A stretch of DNA of 64,000 nt from Paralvinella palmiformis (GCA_025642065.1 JAODUP010000436.1:62001-126000), one strand, 5' to 3'. Shown: positions 1-45,984, counted from the first letter of the stretch. Notes: generated by a model from the sequence alone, not told the origin. Translations and numbers: made by a program.

Positions 1-2304
1 TCTTTTAAATGTCCGTACTAAGATAAAATATATTCCACCTGTCCAGATGTTAATGAAGGGGTAGACTACATCGGATACTTGAACTATTACACCAGCTTAA
101 ATGGAAAGAAGCATTATGATTGTTTTAGATATTGTAAATGAAGCGTTATGACTAAGAACAGCTATGACGGCTTCAACTCTGCATAAGTTGTCTCATAGAA
201 AATAAATAACCTTCGCTCATATCATTCGTATTAAAATAGACACAGCTATGACAGTGGTAAGTGATCGGGGTATTATTATGTTTGGTGAGCTGTACGCTAT
301 TTGGGGGATAACATACGCGCGCGCGCGTGCACACGTAGGCACGCACGCACGCACGTAACCTAAATTGTCACTTCTCATATAGTATTTGGGTGTGCTTTTA
401 ATTAATTTATTTTATATTATTTTAATAATTTGAATGGTGCTTAATTAGTACGTAACTATATTCATTCTCCTGATAATCATAGTATATTTTACAGCAACGG
501 GTCGATTTTTCCCCCTGTGAATCTCTTGGAAATTGGACTTATCAATATTAATTTGATCCAAACACCGCTCTCTGGCTACTTTCAGTATTATTTTAACTAT
601 TATATGATTATGTTCTTCTTTTGATTACAAAATATTGAACACCTGAAACAATTTTAAATTTCATTGCATCTTATAAACCTACAATTCTATCTATTGTAAA
701 CTGATACACATAATATATGTTGCTGATTCTGAGCATCATATGATCATAATTATAATATCTATACTTAATGCTACGTTAAAATGAATTGTTAGCATAATGC
801 CTTTTCTGAATTGTCTTCTTAATCGTAATACAAAGGGTTATTACAACCTATTGTCTTCGGGTAATTACCTTTCTGGTTACACTAAGGTGTACAATTAGTG
901 AATTACGCCTAAACCTTCGCTGATTGCAATTCATTACCAGTCGCCAGTCATTATTTATCATGCGCCCCGATTGGAGCGTAACTTAATGCACGACGCTGAT
1001 TGGCTGATTGAATTCAGTCGGTCTCTAGGCGTCTAATACTTCAAGAGGCTTCAAATAAACTTCTCTCCTTATTATGTAGTTTGCAAATTGTGAAGTGGCA
1101 TTTGAGTTAAGAGAATGCCAACAAAAAGAATCAATTCAGTTCTTTGTTTCGACAACAACAAGAACAATAGCTGAATGCAAATGCTAATTAAGTGTTGTCA
1201 CCAAGAATCACGAAACCGGGCAGTCTAGTAAAAGAATGTGACAAAGTTAGAACGGGCGCTTAGACAAGTGGAAGTAAGGATATTACGTGTTCTTGTTGGC
1301 TGTTAAGCGGAATTACCCATTTCCTCGTACATATATAAGAGTAATGTGCATCCAGAAGGATAATGTTGATAACATAGATGGAGCTTATTGGTATGTATGT
1401 GTATAGGGCACGTTATATGTGTGTTTATTTCGTTTAGAAAGCAAGCCTATGGATTTTGTAATGTGGGTGTTTCTTCTCTATTTTCGCTCGCCTCTGAACA
1501 AAAGTGAACGGATTGCTTGTCAGTTGTCTCACATACATACACACCACTCGAGTTTACGTCTGTGTATCTCATTACTGGCCGTTGTTATGCGCGTGTATAA
1601 TCCGCGATATGTTAAATGATGGTAAAGTATTTTCGATTAGCTATTTTTGTATTAGGGCAGGCCTAGATATATTATATGCTCTGGACTGGTTTTAATTTGT
1701 TTTAACTCTAACTTAAGAAGTTAAGTCCGGGTTAGATCTAATCTAAGACTAGGTAAGGATAATGTGACATCATCAGACATGTCATTTGGCATGTGATTGT
1801 GAATTTCAGTGTCAAGCATGCCTTTAATATGGTTGATATGTCACTTATTTGGTGTAATGATCGTTATTTGTTGAAGATCGAATTACATCTTCAAACTTCA
1901 TACGGTCTTGGTGATTGAGTTTTTGTTAGCTAGTTACACGGCCACGGTAGGTTGTTTACCATCATTGTTTACTCACATGCCGTACTCGTGTTTACTCGGT
2001 CAGGCTGATGTCAGATATTCTTTCATGCGTTGATCGGCTACTGATCTAGAGTAGCTATTTCAGTACGTGAACACATTGTCATCTCAGTTATTTATATACA
2101 TGATTTCTCTTTATGTGAATCAGTATGTACTGTTACGCATATATTTTCAAATGCCATTTAAATCTGATCACTTGCGAGTTCTGTGAATGGTAACCTCGTC
2201 CAAGGAAGTTTATTTATGTTCTTATGAATAGTATTAGCAGTTGATGTTTTCATTCTTGCTAACAACATTGATAATTATTTACTGATTTATATTATTTTTT
2301 TCAG
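1..2304. other. Upstream region / probable 5'-UTR intron of the STK17-like gene
   Basis: No coding exon is recognisable. The acceptor at 2301-2304 after a T-rich tract means at least one non-coding or minimally coding exon lies upstream. A possible one ends at 1273, before GTAAGG at 1274; joined in phase to 2305 it gives an in-frame TAG at 1261-1263 and no ATG before 2469, which would support 2469 as the start. This exon is a guess. An alternating purine-pyrimidine tract lies near 317-357. Confidence 0.4.
970..1003 (-). promoter_or_regulatory. Pair of inverted CCAAT boxes (ATTGG), possible STK17-like promoter
   Basis: ATTGG occurs at 970-974 and 999-1003, 29 bp apart in the same orientation, in a locally GC-richer patch about 270 bp before the candidate donor at 1274. 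Such pairs are typical of NF-Y-bound promoters. Five-base motifs occur by chance, so this is weak. Confidence 0.25.
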
Positions 2305-36075
<33,771 letters not shown>

Positions 36076-39000
36076 TGGCGCTATGACGTCATCAGATCTT
36101 ATAGAGTTAATATTTAGGCTGAATTGTAGCGCCCTCTCTCTCTCTCTCTCGTCTATGTTCTCCATGCATTTCCTACATTACTGAGTGGTGCCGAAGCTGT
36201 GATCCTAGCCAAATAGGTTATTTTGTTAAGCTGTTGATCAGACTTGTCGTTGTTTCTTAACTTAAACTCGGTTCAGTTGATCTGTAACAGATGGTTTGTT
36301 GCTATTGTGTCTTCGACGGCGTACTTCGTTTGCTTTTTTTACCAGTGCCAGTTTTATCAGCCAGGCCAATGCTTTGTAGAGTTTGTAGCTGTTTCGGACA
36401 AAAAGAGATAGATTTTGCGTCTCTCGGCAGCCGTAATTTTATATCTCTCGTCTCATAGTAGGGTCAGAAGAGATCTTATCCTTTTATGATGAGATGTTGA
36501 CTGATGATTCAACAGGAAGTAGCGCAGTTTTAGACCAACTAGGTGAAATGTTCTGTTTAGCATTTTATCTTTAACCTCGTCGTCGTTGGTGGTAATGGGC
36601 TACAAGTGGCCATGAGAGCTTCATTTGCTGTGACCTGTAACGCCCATTACCTACTTAATATGGAATCTGCATTTATTACTTCATTTCCTAGTTTAGCTGC
36701 TCACCAATACGAGTTTCTCATTTATCCGGGTATAACAGTCCCACTGCTGTGGTAGTGTTCCGGTTCTGGGGGACTTGCTTATAATCTGTCTATTTATTTC
36801 CAACAGATACTGGCCTCTATTTATTTAGTTACCGACAAACACAAGGCAGTGGGTTTATTTTGCCTGAAGCCAAGCTTCTCTTCTGTAGATGGTCAGTAGT
36901 GGACTTGTCGGCTGAGTCGGTTATGGCTCCCTCGCAGTAGATTGTCATTAATCCGGTGGTTTGTTAACTAAGGCCAGATCAACGTGATGTTTTGGGGCAT
37001 TCAACTAAACTAACAAATGTTCTGGTTTGGGTATAACTGCATTTTGTTTCTAGTGTGAAAAAGGATCACAAACTGTCTTGTGATAATGGTTCCAGTTACT
37101 AGTGTAAGTGTGTGCGTGTGTGAGTGTCCAGACAAAATATTCCGTCTCCGAGTTTGTTGTTGTCTTCACTATGTGGCGTTCACGTTTTAACTGAGTCGTA
37201 TCGTACCAAATACGTGCTTTCTTGGAGATGAGAATTCAACTTCAGTGTGCTGTCTGGTTTCACATTAGACCAAGCAGGGTGTCTTGACGATGATGATTAT
37301 GTAATTTGTTTTCATTAGCTTTAATAGAGCATGCTCCGTAACTACAGTGTGTACGTGCGTGCGCGCGCGCATGCGGTCGGCTACTATTAGATCTGCATGT
37401 TTAAGTGGTTAAATCATGGGCAGTCTAAACACTGCCATTCAGTGAGGATATGGTATAGGTTTGAGTGGACAGGTTTCCACGGACAATTTAACCGCGAACT
37501 TCCCGGTATTGGTGTAAAAGACGTCATTCCACTATCAGCTTTTGATACACTGAACTGAACCATTGATGGAGAGGTTGACGATAGGAAACTGTTATGTGAT
37601 TGGTTGTTGGGTTTGTGTGGTTTTTTCCACACTGAATGTCAACATATTTATCCGTAATTTTGTTTTGTTATTGTGTTCACGTCACAGCTAATTGTACATA
37701 AACATACACTGGTCCGTTATTAGACCAGAGACTGTAGAACACTTGAGAAGAAGGCGACTGTGTGGGTATAACAATATGAGACAAAAACACACACACACAC
37801 ACTCTTTCTGATGGTGGTGACATGGTACTTGACGTGTTATCCACATCTGCTTCTGGTAAACTGTTGTTGACATTCGTCACTTGTTATTTGGTGACAGTAA
37901 CTAGGTAATTAAAACGCATTTCAGGTAGATTTAACTGTGTTAAGTTCAGAGTTACTTAAAACATGAATGTTTGCCCATATATTCGCGTCCGTGTTTGCGT
38001 GCGTGTGTTTGTGTGTTTGTGTATGTGTGTGTGTTATGTGACATGCATGCTATCACCGTTACTGTGCCATAAAGAGATATTTCACTGCCATGGTGTGTCG
38101 TCAGCTACTAAACCTAGTTTTATGAATATTCATCGTTATGCTAAGATTATGCACGGGCTGTATTAAAGCCATTTACTATCTAGATTAAGATCTAACTAGG
38201 AATGGCCTGGGAAGTAACAGCAACACCTATATTCTGTATTCTACACTGTATAGTATTCTGTAAGCCTCATCGGATGACAAATTATTTTCATGATTATGAA
38301 AATATGCAAATGATTTGTGAATACCTGAACTATGCTAATCCAGAATGATGATAGCGGGAGACGAATGTGTATTATATAATGGAATCTGTCCGTATTTAAA
38401 GATACTGATTGGATAATAATTATGTAAATTGTGTCCATTATCCTGAATGCTTCTGCTGAATATGTCCAACCCGAAATCTGAAACTTGTCAAATGTATATT
38501 CGAGTGCGGCACTATGCATTATCTATACAATGAATATTTATTAGATGTCAGATTCTGTAGAAAGAACTACTTCGGGATTATGATAACCTTATTTATTATC
38601 TTTATTTGCATGTAATGTTGACCGATTTCTTTGTGTTCCCTGTTAATATATGGTAAGGAAATGACACTGTGCAAAAGCATGGTTAGTTCGTTTGTTATAA
38701 ACACAAGCATTTTCAACATTTGGCAGATGTCGGAAGTCTGTGTAATCTTTTTCCTATCAAAGGTTCTTTCCAATGTAATTTGAGCTTTCAGTGTTACGTG
38801 TAATAACTTTTGACAATAAACATAAATAAACGCGGTTCGTGAATAATATGAAGAATCGTTGTCTGACTGTATCACGTAATACGTGCATGAAAACATTTAC
38901 ACGCATCTCTCAATGCACACTTATACACGTACAATGATTGTTGTTTGGTTTGCACTTAAATTATTTGTATTTGTTGATCATAACAAACTGCACACGTTTT

Positions 39001-41019
39001 CCAAATTCTTGTCATATATATTTCGGATTGGAAGTTCATGCAAATATTAGTGTATAAAATAAAACATTTAATAACTTGGTGTCTGACTATTTTATTGACA
39101 GTTATTGATATGTCTTAACTAAGAATGGATAGATATGAGGAGGTTAAGGTAGCTTAATTCAGATAAACGATGAAAAGTGAATGAACTGCAATTTATCAAC
39201 CACTGGAACATGGACCAACCACGAACAAATAACATGTGAGGGTTGGAACAACAGATTCCACACCCTTGGGCAGGATCATTCCTCCACATGGAAATTGATA
39301 GAAACTCTAATAGCAGAGTGTGCTCACTGGGGTTCTCAGTCAAGGTGGCTGTGGTATTAGACTGAAGAAAAAACAAGAAAGATATACACAAAACTCCAAA
39401 ATAGACTTCATAACTTCTGTGAAAATTAATTTTCAGGAATAATATCCATCCCTGAATTTTTAGTTAATCAACCTAACATCTCAATTCGATTATTGAAGGT
39501 TTCATGCTTTAAATGTCCTGTAAATAACTGTAAATAAAACCAGTCCGATATCCAGTTGATTTTTTATAGGACGTTTGGCGTCCTACCTTGAAAAAACAGT
39601 TGTCCAAAACGTCCGTTCACGAAAACGTATGCCAACCCTTTAAATAATATACAAAATTACTTGTGACCTGATGTCGAAATATCTAAAATGCTATGTATCA
39701 GACATCCCAGGACTCGCTTGCTATCTGGCGGGAGCCATGGGAACTACAGGTGTAGAGCAGAAAATCACAAGCACACAGCGCATGGCTGATGCCTTAAGCT
39801 GGTATAAAGTGGCACTTCACTGATGAGTGTTTCCCAGAATATTCTTAATATTACTCTAACTGTAAGTCAATAACATGGGCGTGGTTTAAATGATCTGACA
39901 CGCCAGATAATTGGTTCAGATAAAAATTATTTATTTAGTAAAAGTTGCCTGCTAAGAAACTGTTCTCCTACACAATGTGTTTAGGAAATCACACCAGCAA
40001 AAATTCAATGTTTTTTTCTCTCCAGAAATTACTGTATAATCGGTAAAATTATTGTGGTAATTTATAACGAGAAAAGAAAGCAACATACATTCATTGAACG
40101 ACTGATTATCCAGTCGAAATTTAATACACAACATCTATCACTGATCCTAAATATCGTGCTCATCGCGCATGGTTTCTTTCGGGGAACCAGCTACTCTCAC
40201 AAAACAATGGAGAAGTGATATGTTGTTTTATTGCTTCTTTTATAGACAGCAAATTAAAACACCACGCGAGTTCTAAAGGTAATTGGGCGCAGTGAAAGAT
40301 GAAACCCCTTTCAAACTTGACTCCAGATCTGGACTTGAACCTGAGTGAACTTCCACGACTGGTAAATTTCAGACGCTGCCTATAAAATGGTATTAATACA
40401 AGTGAAAACTACCGTCATGTTAATTTTGCCATATCCGACTCATGTTAGTTTTTCTCACGCGCATCATGTATTCGCTTAAAAGAAAATATCTACGTATAAA
40501 CACTACCGCTCCAGTGTTCCTTAATTGGCGCCAAGTCTGTTATGCAGACAACGCCGATATTTTATCGTCTGCTTATGAGATTTTGTGATTGAAGTTGACA
40601 ACAGTTTAATCGACATGGAGAGCGTAGAGGTGCTGTGCTATAATTTTATGTTTAGCCTTTTCTTGGTTAATTGTCTACAGGCATATTTAAAACATTGATT
40701 ACCCTGACATTTGAAGACCATATGGCATATTAATATTGGAAATCAGCGTACGATAATCATAATGTGATTTTGTGTTATCTTCTGTGATTTTTATGCATGA
40801 TATGTACTATTAATTTAGTATGTATCATGTAGATTATTTTACCAAATAAATTTATTACCATTGCTTGTAAATGGTGGTAGCATAACTGGTGTGCTAGAAG
40901 TGGTGTAGAATTTTGTAATAATGTAGTTGAGCGTGCATGTTGAATTGAATAATCCAGAAAGCTGGGCTTGATTAACGCATATTTTAAAAACGTGTTATGA
41001 TAATTTTACCAAACCAAAG
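36076..41019. other. Probable 3' UTR of the STK17-like gene, then intergenic region
   Basis: No coding exon is supported. The first AATAAA noticed after the kinase stop is at 38815-38820, so the 3' UTR may reach about 2.7 kb; AATAAA also appears near 39.53 kb. Sequence changes from G/T-rich to A-richer after about 38.2 kb, consistent with leaving the transcribed unit. Confidence 0.45.
40525..40534. promoter_or_regulatory. Palindromic E2F-like site upstream of the TEX12-like gene
   Basis: TTGGCGCCAA is a perfect 10-bp palindrome matching the E2F core. It lies 90 bp before the candidate ATG at 40615 and about 490 bp before the first supported exon. E2F-family factors control many germline and meiotic genes. 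Role here is inferred. Confidence 0.35.
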
Positions 41020-41556
41020 CGCACTGCCTTGCCAGATGAAAATGTATTCACCAGCAATACTAGCATTCAAGAAAACGTATCTCTGTTTGGAACTTCCAGG
41101 TAATTTAAAAACATACAAACACAGTCATTAGCGTTCGTATTAACATACAATCAACTTGATTCCCGTCTGGGTTAATTAACAAAATATGTTGAAACGTTTA
41201 CAAAAATACATTAATTAATTAATTAATAATAATATTTATTAATATTACTATAATGCAAGTAACATACATTCGTACTTCCCACAAATCCACTCCACAAATC
41301 AACAGTAGTTTTTAAATAAATACAATTTACATTTTCTTACAGTAATAGTGGTAATAATGATGTTACCAGTGTTTCTTTGTCCTCTGTTAATGAAGCTGTG
41401 CCCCATGTTTCATTGTCTTCTAATGGTGAGGAACAACGAAGAAATATCACCAGTATCCCAGAACACCAAGAAAAAAGACAAAAAACTGATACTTCTGTAA
41501 GTATAAAATGATTTCAAAACAATATCCTTCGAGAATATACATGCTGAGAGTATGAC

Positions 41557-41649
<93 letters not shown>

Positions 41650-42873
41650 CAGGATAATGGATTTTTCATGCCACCCACTCTGCAGGAAGAGCCAGTTGAA
41701 AATATAGAAGCTAAGAATATACTGCTTGAGAATGCTGATCAATACAATGCTAACCCTGAATTAGGTATTACACGTTTGTTATATAAATATTGTTGAAAAT
41801 AACTAAAGGCTTATGATTTATAATTAATTATTCTAAGAGATACAAATGGAATTTTGAAATTTGAATTGACCATTTCATACAAAAGTATGGATTAAATACA
41901 TTTCACGTGATAAGCTAAATGGATTATTTGAAATGTTGAAGGAAATTCAGTTTGATATATGTTGTGAATCACGTCATTTGTTGTTTGTCTTTATGCAGCA
42001 ACATAAACTTTTTTCCATAGCTATATCTGGTATCTCACTCAAATCAGAATACTATTATAAAGACTGATGGCTAGGGGTGGTGTAAAGAAATGATGACTCC
42101 TTGCTAGTCCTTGATATATATGACCTGTTCAACTACTTTACCTAAACTCTTTGCCATAAGTTTCAGTTGTAACCAGCACCGAGGCTAAATCACTCAAATC
42201 AACTCAATGTGGTTCGCGATATATAATTTCAGCTTATTTAGCACATATCTGTATGGTGGCTGTATTAGAGTAGATAGCTTGAATTGCATGCTATTGTCCT
42301 TCAGCTGCAGCCACTGGTTAACTCGTTTTGTATTTGAAAGGAGGCTAATTAAATATGTCTCACCAGAAAATACTCTTAAGTTCCTTCAATGGGGTTAATG
42401 TCGTATAATCCAGGTTTATCCATTACCAGTAAGGTAATCGAATAATTAAAAATATTAATGGCCCAGATTTGTGATGACTAAACCCAGCAACAACAAGATT
42501 CAACTCTGTTAAAATGACTTGTCATACGACCACAATAAGTGGATGACATAACTCAGTAAGTAAATTGTGTATTTTTGTAGAACCTCTTGCTAATAGCAAG
42601 TCCTGTAAGAACAATTCTGCCTATAGTATATTTCTTTCCTATGTTTTATTAATGTTTGCCATTATAGTAATTCCTAATTGCTATGCATTTTTTGCAGATA
42701 AAACAAATAAATCTGTTGAATCCAGTTTTCAACATAAAGAGAATGGCTCTAGCCCTTTCAACACGTTGATAAAAAGTGTGATAAGTCTTGTAGTTATGAT
42801 AAAGACTATAATTGTTATTTTATTTATTAAGTAGGAGAGCAGTTTTCTTCATAATTACCATACGTAGATAAAA

Positions 42874-42935
<62 letters not shown>

Positions 42936-43059
42936 TGTGTGCGTGGCAGTGTGTGTATGTGATACTAATTTTGTTGTTTATTATTTTTTTTAATTTTAAA
43001 ACAGATTTATCAAAGGAAACTGAAGAAATATACTTACAGTATATGCAAATTTTCAGGTA

Positions 43060-43123
<64 letters not shown>

Positions 43124-43196
43124 CTTTTAATTTTAAAACAGATTTATCAAAGGAAACTGAGGAAATATACTTACAGTATATGCAAAATTTCAGGTA

Positions 43197-43289
<93 letters not shown>

Positions 43290-44441
43290 GATGTATAAAT
43301 GCTTCACAACTCACTGGGTTTATTAACATGTTTAGAAAAATGTCAGCGAAATGATAAACCACAGAATAATCCAGTATGGGGACATTTTATATATTATATC
43401 TGAGAAAACGGAATAATAAAAATAAGCCTTCTAACAATGCATTGCAACATATATCGAGCTACTAAGAAATATAAGCAGATGGTTTGTATAACCTCTGTGC
43501 TGGTCAGACCTAGAATATGTAATCGATACAGCTACTTCTTAGGTTAATGAAGTGATGAGATAAAACATCTCATAAACGAGGGTAACACTCGCATTCAATC
43601 TGAAGCTCAGCGTACCACCAACCACACTATATGAACGTCCCAGCGTCAATAAAGAACGTTTGTTACCAAGGCATATCGTATTACATTAGCTATAATGGTA
43701 GTTATCGTTATCTAAATCGCTCCAATTCAAATGGATTTAAAATCCAACTTCAAATAAAGCAATTAGAAATAAATTCTATATATTAATTTGTACGATTGAA
43801 ATAATTAATCAAGATGCAGACAAAATGCGCGAAAAACTTCATTTTATATGAGTAACGCACGCACGCATGCGCGCGCCCACACACGCACATAATATGCACT
43901 AGTAGTATGTACCTGACACAGATAAGGTTTTTAAATTGTGTTTGATTTAAAACAAGCCATTCCACTTCCATTTGAGAATTGCAAGATTAATTTTCCATCA
44001 ATTCTAATTCTCTAATAAACTTACGCAAGTCTGTCTAAGCTTTGTTTTGAACTGGGAAATCACAACCTGGGTCATTCATGAAAGGACTAATTTAGAATAG
44101 CGACTCTTCATACAAGGAGCAGTAATGTCTCACTGGTTAATATAATGTTGATCATAAGTTGCAAGCACCTCCAACTCACATTCGCCATAGCCTATTGTTA
44201 ACAATTATTAATCATTTTATAAAACGAGATAATGCCTGCACGGTTACTTGAAACAACATAATTATTAAAAGGTGTGGATCATTTTGTTTACAGTGAAGTG
44301 GAAGAATATGAATCTATCAGTGTAGCAAGATTAGAGAAATTGTTGGAAGATGCTAAACATCTGGAATGTAATTTGTTGCACCAACGAGAACAGCTTAGAC
44401 AAGGAGTACATCGGCTATCGCAAACACTCAGACTGTCATAG
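41020..44441 (+). CDS. TEX12: TEX12-like synaptonemal complex central element protein, with a duplicated exon
   Basis: Inferred exons: about 41020-41099 (5' end unresolved), 41343-41496, 41653-41764, 42581-42604, 42698 to about 42775, 43005-43056 or its copy 43142-43193, and 44294-44441 with the stop at 44439. Phases agree throughout and give about 215 residues plus an unresolved N-terminus. The first two thirds are Ser/Asn/Glu-rich and look disordered. The last 65 or so residues are a predicted coiled coil. From memory of human TEX12, the final exon aligns without gaps: LLEDAKHLE, QREQLRQ and QTL match human LFKEANAIE, KREFLRQ and NTL, and LxKxL then EI match upstream. TEX12 pairs with SYCE2 to build the fibrous central element that holds homologues together in meiosis. 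Human TEX12 is 123 residues, so this protein would be longer at the N-terminus. Weak points are the first exon (a candidate ATG lies at 40615) and the donor near 42775. The exons are well supported; the family name is a good but unverified match. Confidence 0.6.
41563..41646. repeat. (TC)18(TA)n microsatellite next to a splice acceptor
   Basis: About 36 bp of TC then about 48 bp of TA fill more than half of the 156-bp intron 41497-41652 and end just before the acceptor ATTATACAG at 41652. Confidence 0.9.
42876..42931. repeat. (AT)28 microsatellite
   Basis: Uninterrupted AT repeat in the intron before duplicated exon copy 1. Confidence 0.95.
43005..43056 (+). other. Duplicated 52-nt exon, copy 1 (TEX12-like gene)
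   Basis: Acceptor TTTTAAAACAG, 52 nt, donor GTAGTA. Read in the gene's frame it encodes LSKETEEIYLQYMQIF. It enters and leaves in different phases (52 is not a multiple of 3), so it joins correctly only to the last exon at 44294. A near-identical copy lies 137 bp downstream. Confidence 0.8.
43061..43122. repeat. (TA)18(TG)13 microsatellite between the duplicated exons
   Basis: The TA run starts 4 nt after exon copy 1; the TG run (43097-43122) stops just before the T-rich acceptor tract of copy 2. Confidence 0.95.
43142..43193 (+). other. Duplicated 52-nt exon, copy 2 (TEX12-like gene)
   Basis: It differs from copy 1 at two bases inside the exon, one silent (GAA/GAG) and one changing Ile to Asn near the end (QNF for QIF). 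Acceptor and donor are preserved. A (TG)13 tract ends 19 nt before the exon and a (GT)44 tract starts 7 nt after it. Inclusion after copy 1 would shift the frame and reach TGA after six codons. Confidence 0.8.
43201..43288. repeat. (GT)44 microsatellite just after duplicated exon copy 2
   Basis: 88 bp of perfect GT starting 7 nt beyond the exon end, the longest simple repeat in the window. On the RNA it is a UG repeat adjoining the 5' splice site. Confidence 0.95.
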
Positions 44442-45311
44442 GTAGCATAGACCAGGAGAAAACAAACCGACACAAAAACATAAGATGCCAGTACATGATA
44501 TAGAGAATACTTGTTTTCGACATTCACAAACCATTGAATAATTATAATATTACTTATGTAAGCTGCACATCAGCTATAAGAGATCCATAGATGTTAAAAG
44601 CAACATAGAGAACTAATATACATACCATCTGTAACAAACAATTTCAGTTCAACATATACTAAGAGAACACCAGCTGTGAAAAACACTTATGTACCATAAC
44701 TATAATAGCACAGAAAGAGAAATATCAACTGTCACACACATTAAATTACTATAACAATATAACTAACAGGAATGTCGGCTCTTAGAGAGAGGTAACACTG
44801 CCATCAAAATTAATTCAGCGAGCTGAATAATGCTGTAAATACTTCAATTCATGTTCGAGTATGGGTAGAAGGGTGGGTGGCTGCGTGAGTGAACTCCATA
44901 CAAAAATGAGATAACCAAATGAAACTTACAAGAGACAAAAGCTATCTATCACAGTGTTCAAATCCTAGCCTAGAGAGTTCAGACTATGTTAATAGAATAT
45001 GTATCAGCCATTACCGATAGTTGATTAAGTATCTCTGTTAGTTGCAAATAAGTAAGCTTACAAAGACTTCCTAAGTGGTGGCATTATCCTATTTATGCAA
45101 CTGGAAGTGTTTCGTTAGATTTGTATGTTGATTGCAAGTGATTGAACAGATTAATTGTATTAATCAATGAGCTATGATAAGATAAAAGTGGATCATTTCT
45201 CTGATTTATTTAATGAATGGTTCTTCATAATTGCAGTTAATGATGATATGAAACAATCATAAACGAAACAGTTGTTCATCATATTAGGTCTTAATTATTG
45301 ACGCCGTACAC

Positions 45312-45497
45312 GTCACTGTGTCATTATATACGGTATGCGGATAGAAATATATCGAGATTTTCTATGTCTCATAATATATGGTATACTCTAAATAAAAATA
45401 TCTTAAGCCTGTTATTGTGTCATTTTATACTGTATACTGTGAATAAATATATCGCCAGCTTATCACTGTGTCATTATATACAGTAAGCTGTAAATTA
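45312..45497. repeat. 51-bp tandem repeat, about 3.6 degenerate units
   Basis: Units begin TCACTGTGTCATTATATAC or diverged forms and contain GTATACT, AATAAA and ATATATC blocks at constant spacing. Unit length is near 51 bp, so the read-through frame shows repeats of about 17 residues. Confidence 0.7.
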
Positions 45498-45926
45498 AAA
45501 AAAAGATCTCCGAGTGGGATAATATATTATCCTTCGAATAATTAAGGCACTGTTCCGATGACTTGATATTTGGTGAGACCTTTTAACCCACGTGTTATTT
45601 ATTTGTTATTCTCAAAAGACCACGATTTTCGAGGAAATGTTGGATATCTAACTGAAAAGTATATATTATCGACTTGTCCATGCCGAACAATAACAGTGAC
45701 ACACAACGTGCAGTAAACTGGAACACTCTGTTTTTATCCATTCAGAAATGTATAACCACATTACATTGTGTATCCAAAGCCTCCAATGGGACATCTACGT
45801 TGTGAGAGCATGTCTCTGTGCGTCATCTTGCTGAAAACTATTTATAAACTAAAAACAGCGCATTCGAGTTGGTTCATTTTCAAAATTCAATCTTAGTTCA
45901 GAATTAGTTATATAATTTGCGATCAC

Positions 45927-45929
<3 letters not shown>

Positions 45930-45984
<55 letters not shown>

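Noticed and set aside
39119..39391. 90-residue minus-strand frame between the kinase and TEX12-like genes
   Set aside because: No known motif, no splice context and no promoter signal; not supportable as a gene.
40615..40692. ATG at 40615 as a complete small ORF
   Set aside because: It stops after 26 codons. It may be the first exon of the TEX12-like gene, but the possible donors (GTAGAG, GTGCTG) are weak, so it was kept only as a candidate.
42565..42834. 89-residue frame that looks like a membrane protein
   Set aside because: It is a 24-nt exon, a T-rich intron and the next exon read through; the splice signals at 42605 and 42697 explain it.
43142..43193. Both duplicated exons used in tandem
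   Set aside because: Joining them shifts the frame to TGA after six codons and loses the coiled coil.
43053..43307. Open frames rich in Thr-His or Cys-Val over the GT repeats
   Set aside because: They are translations of (GT)n/(TA)n microsatellites.
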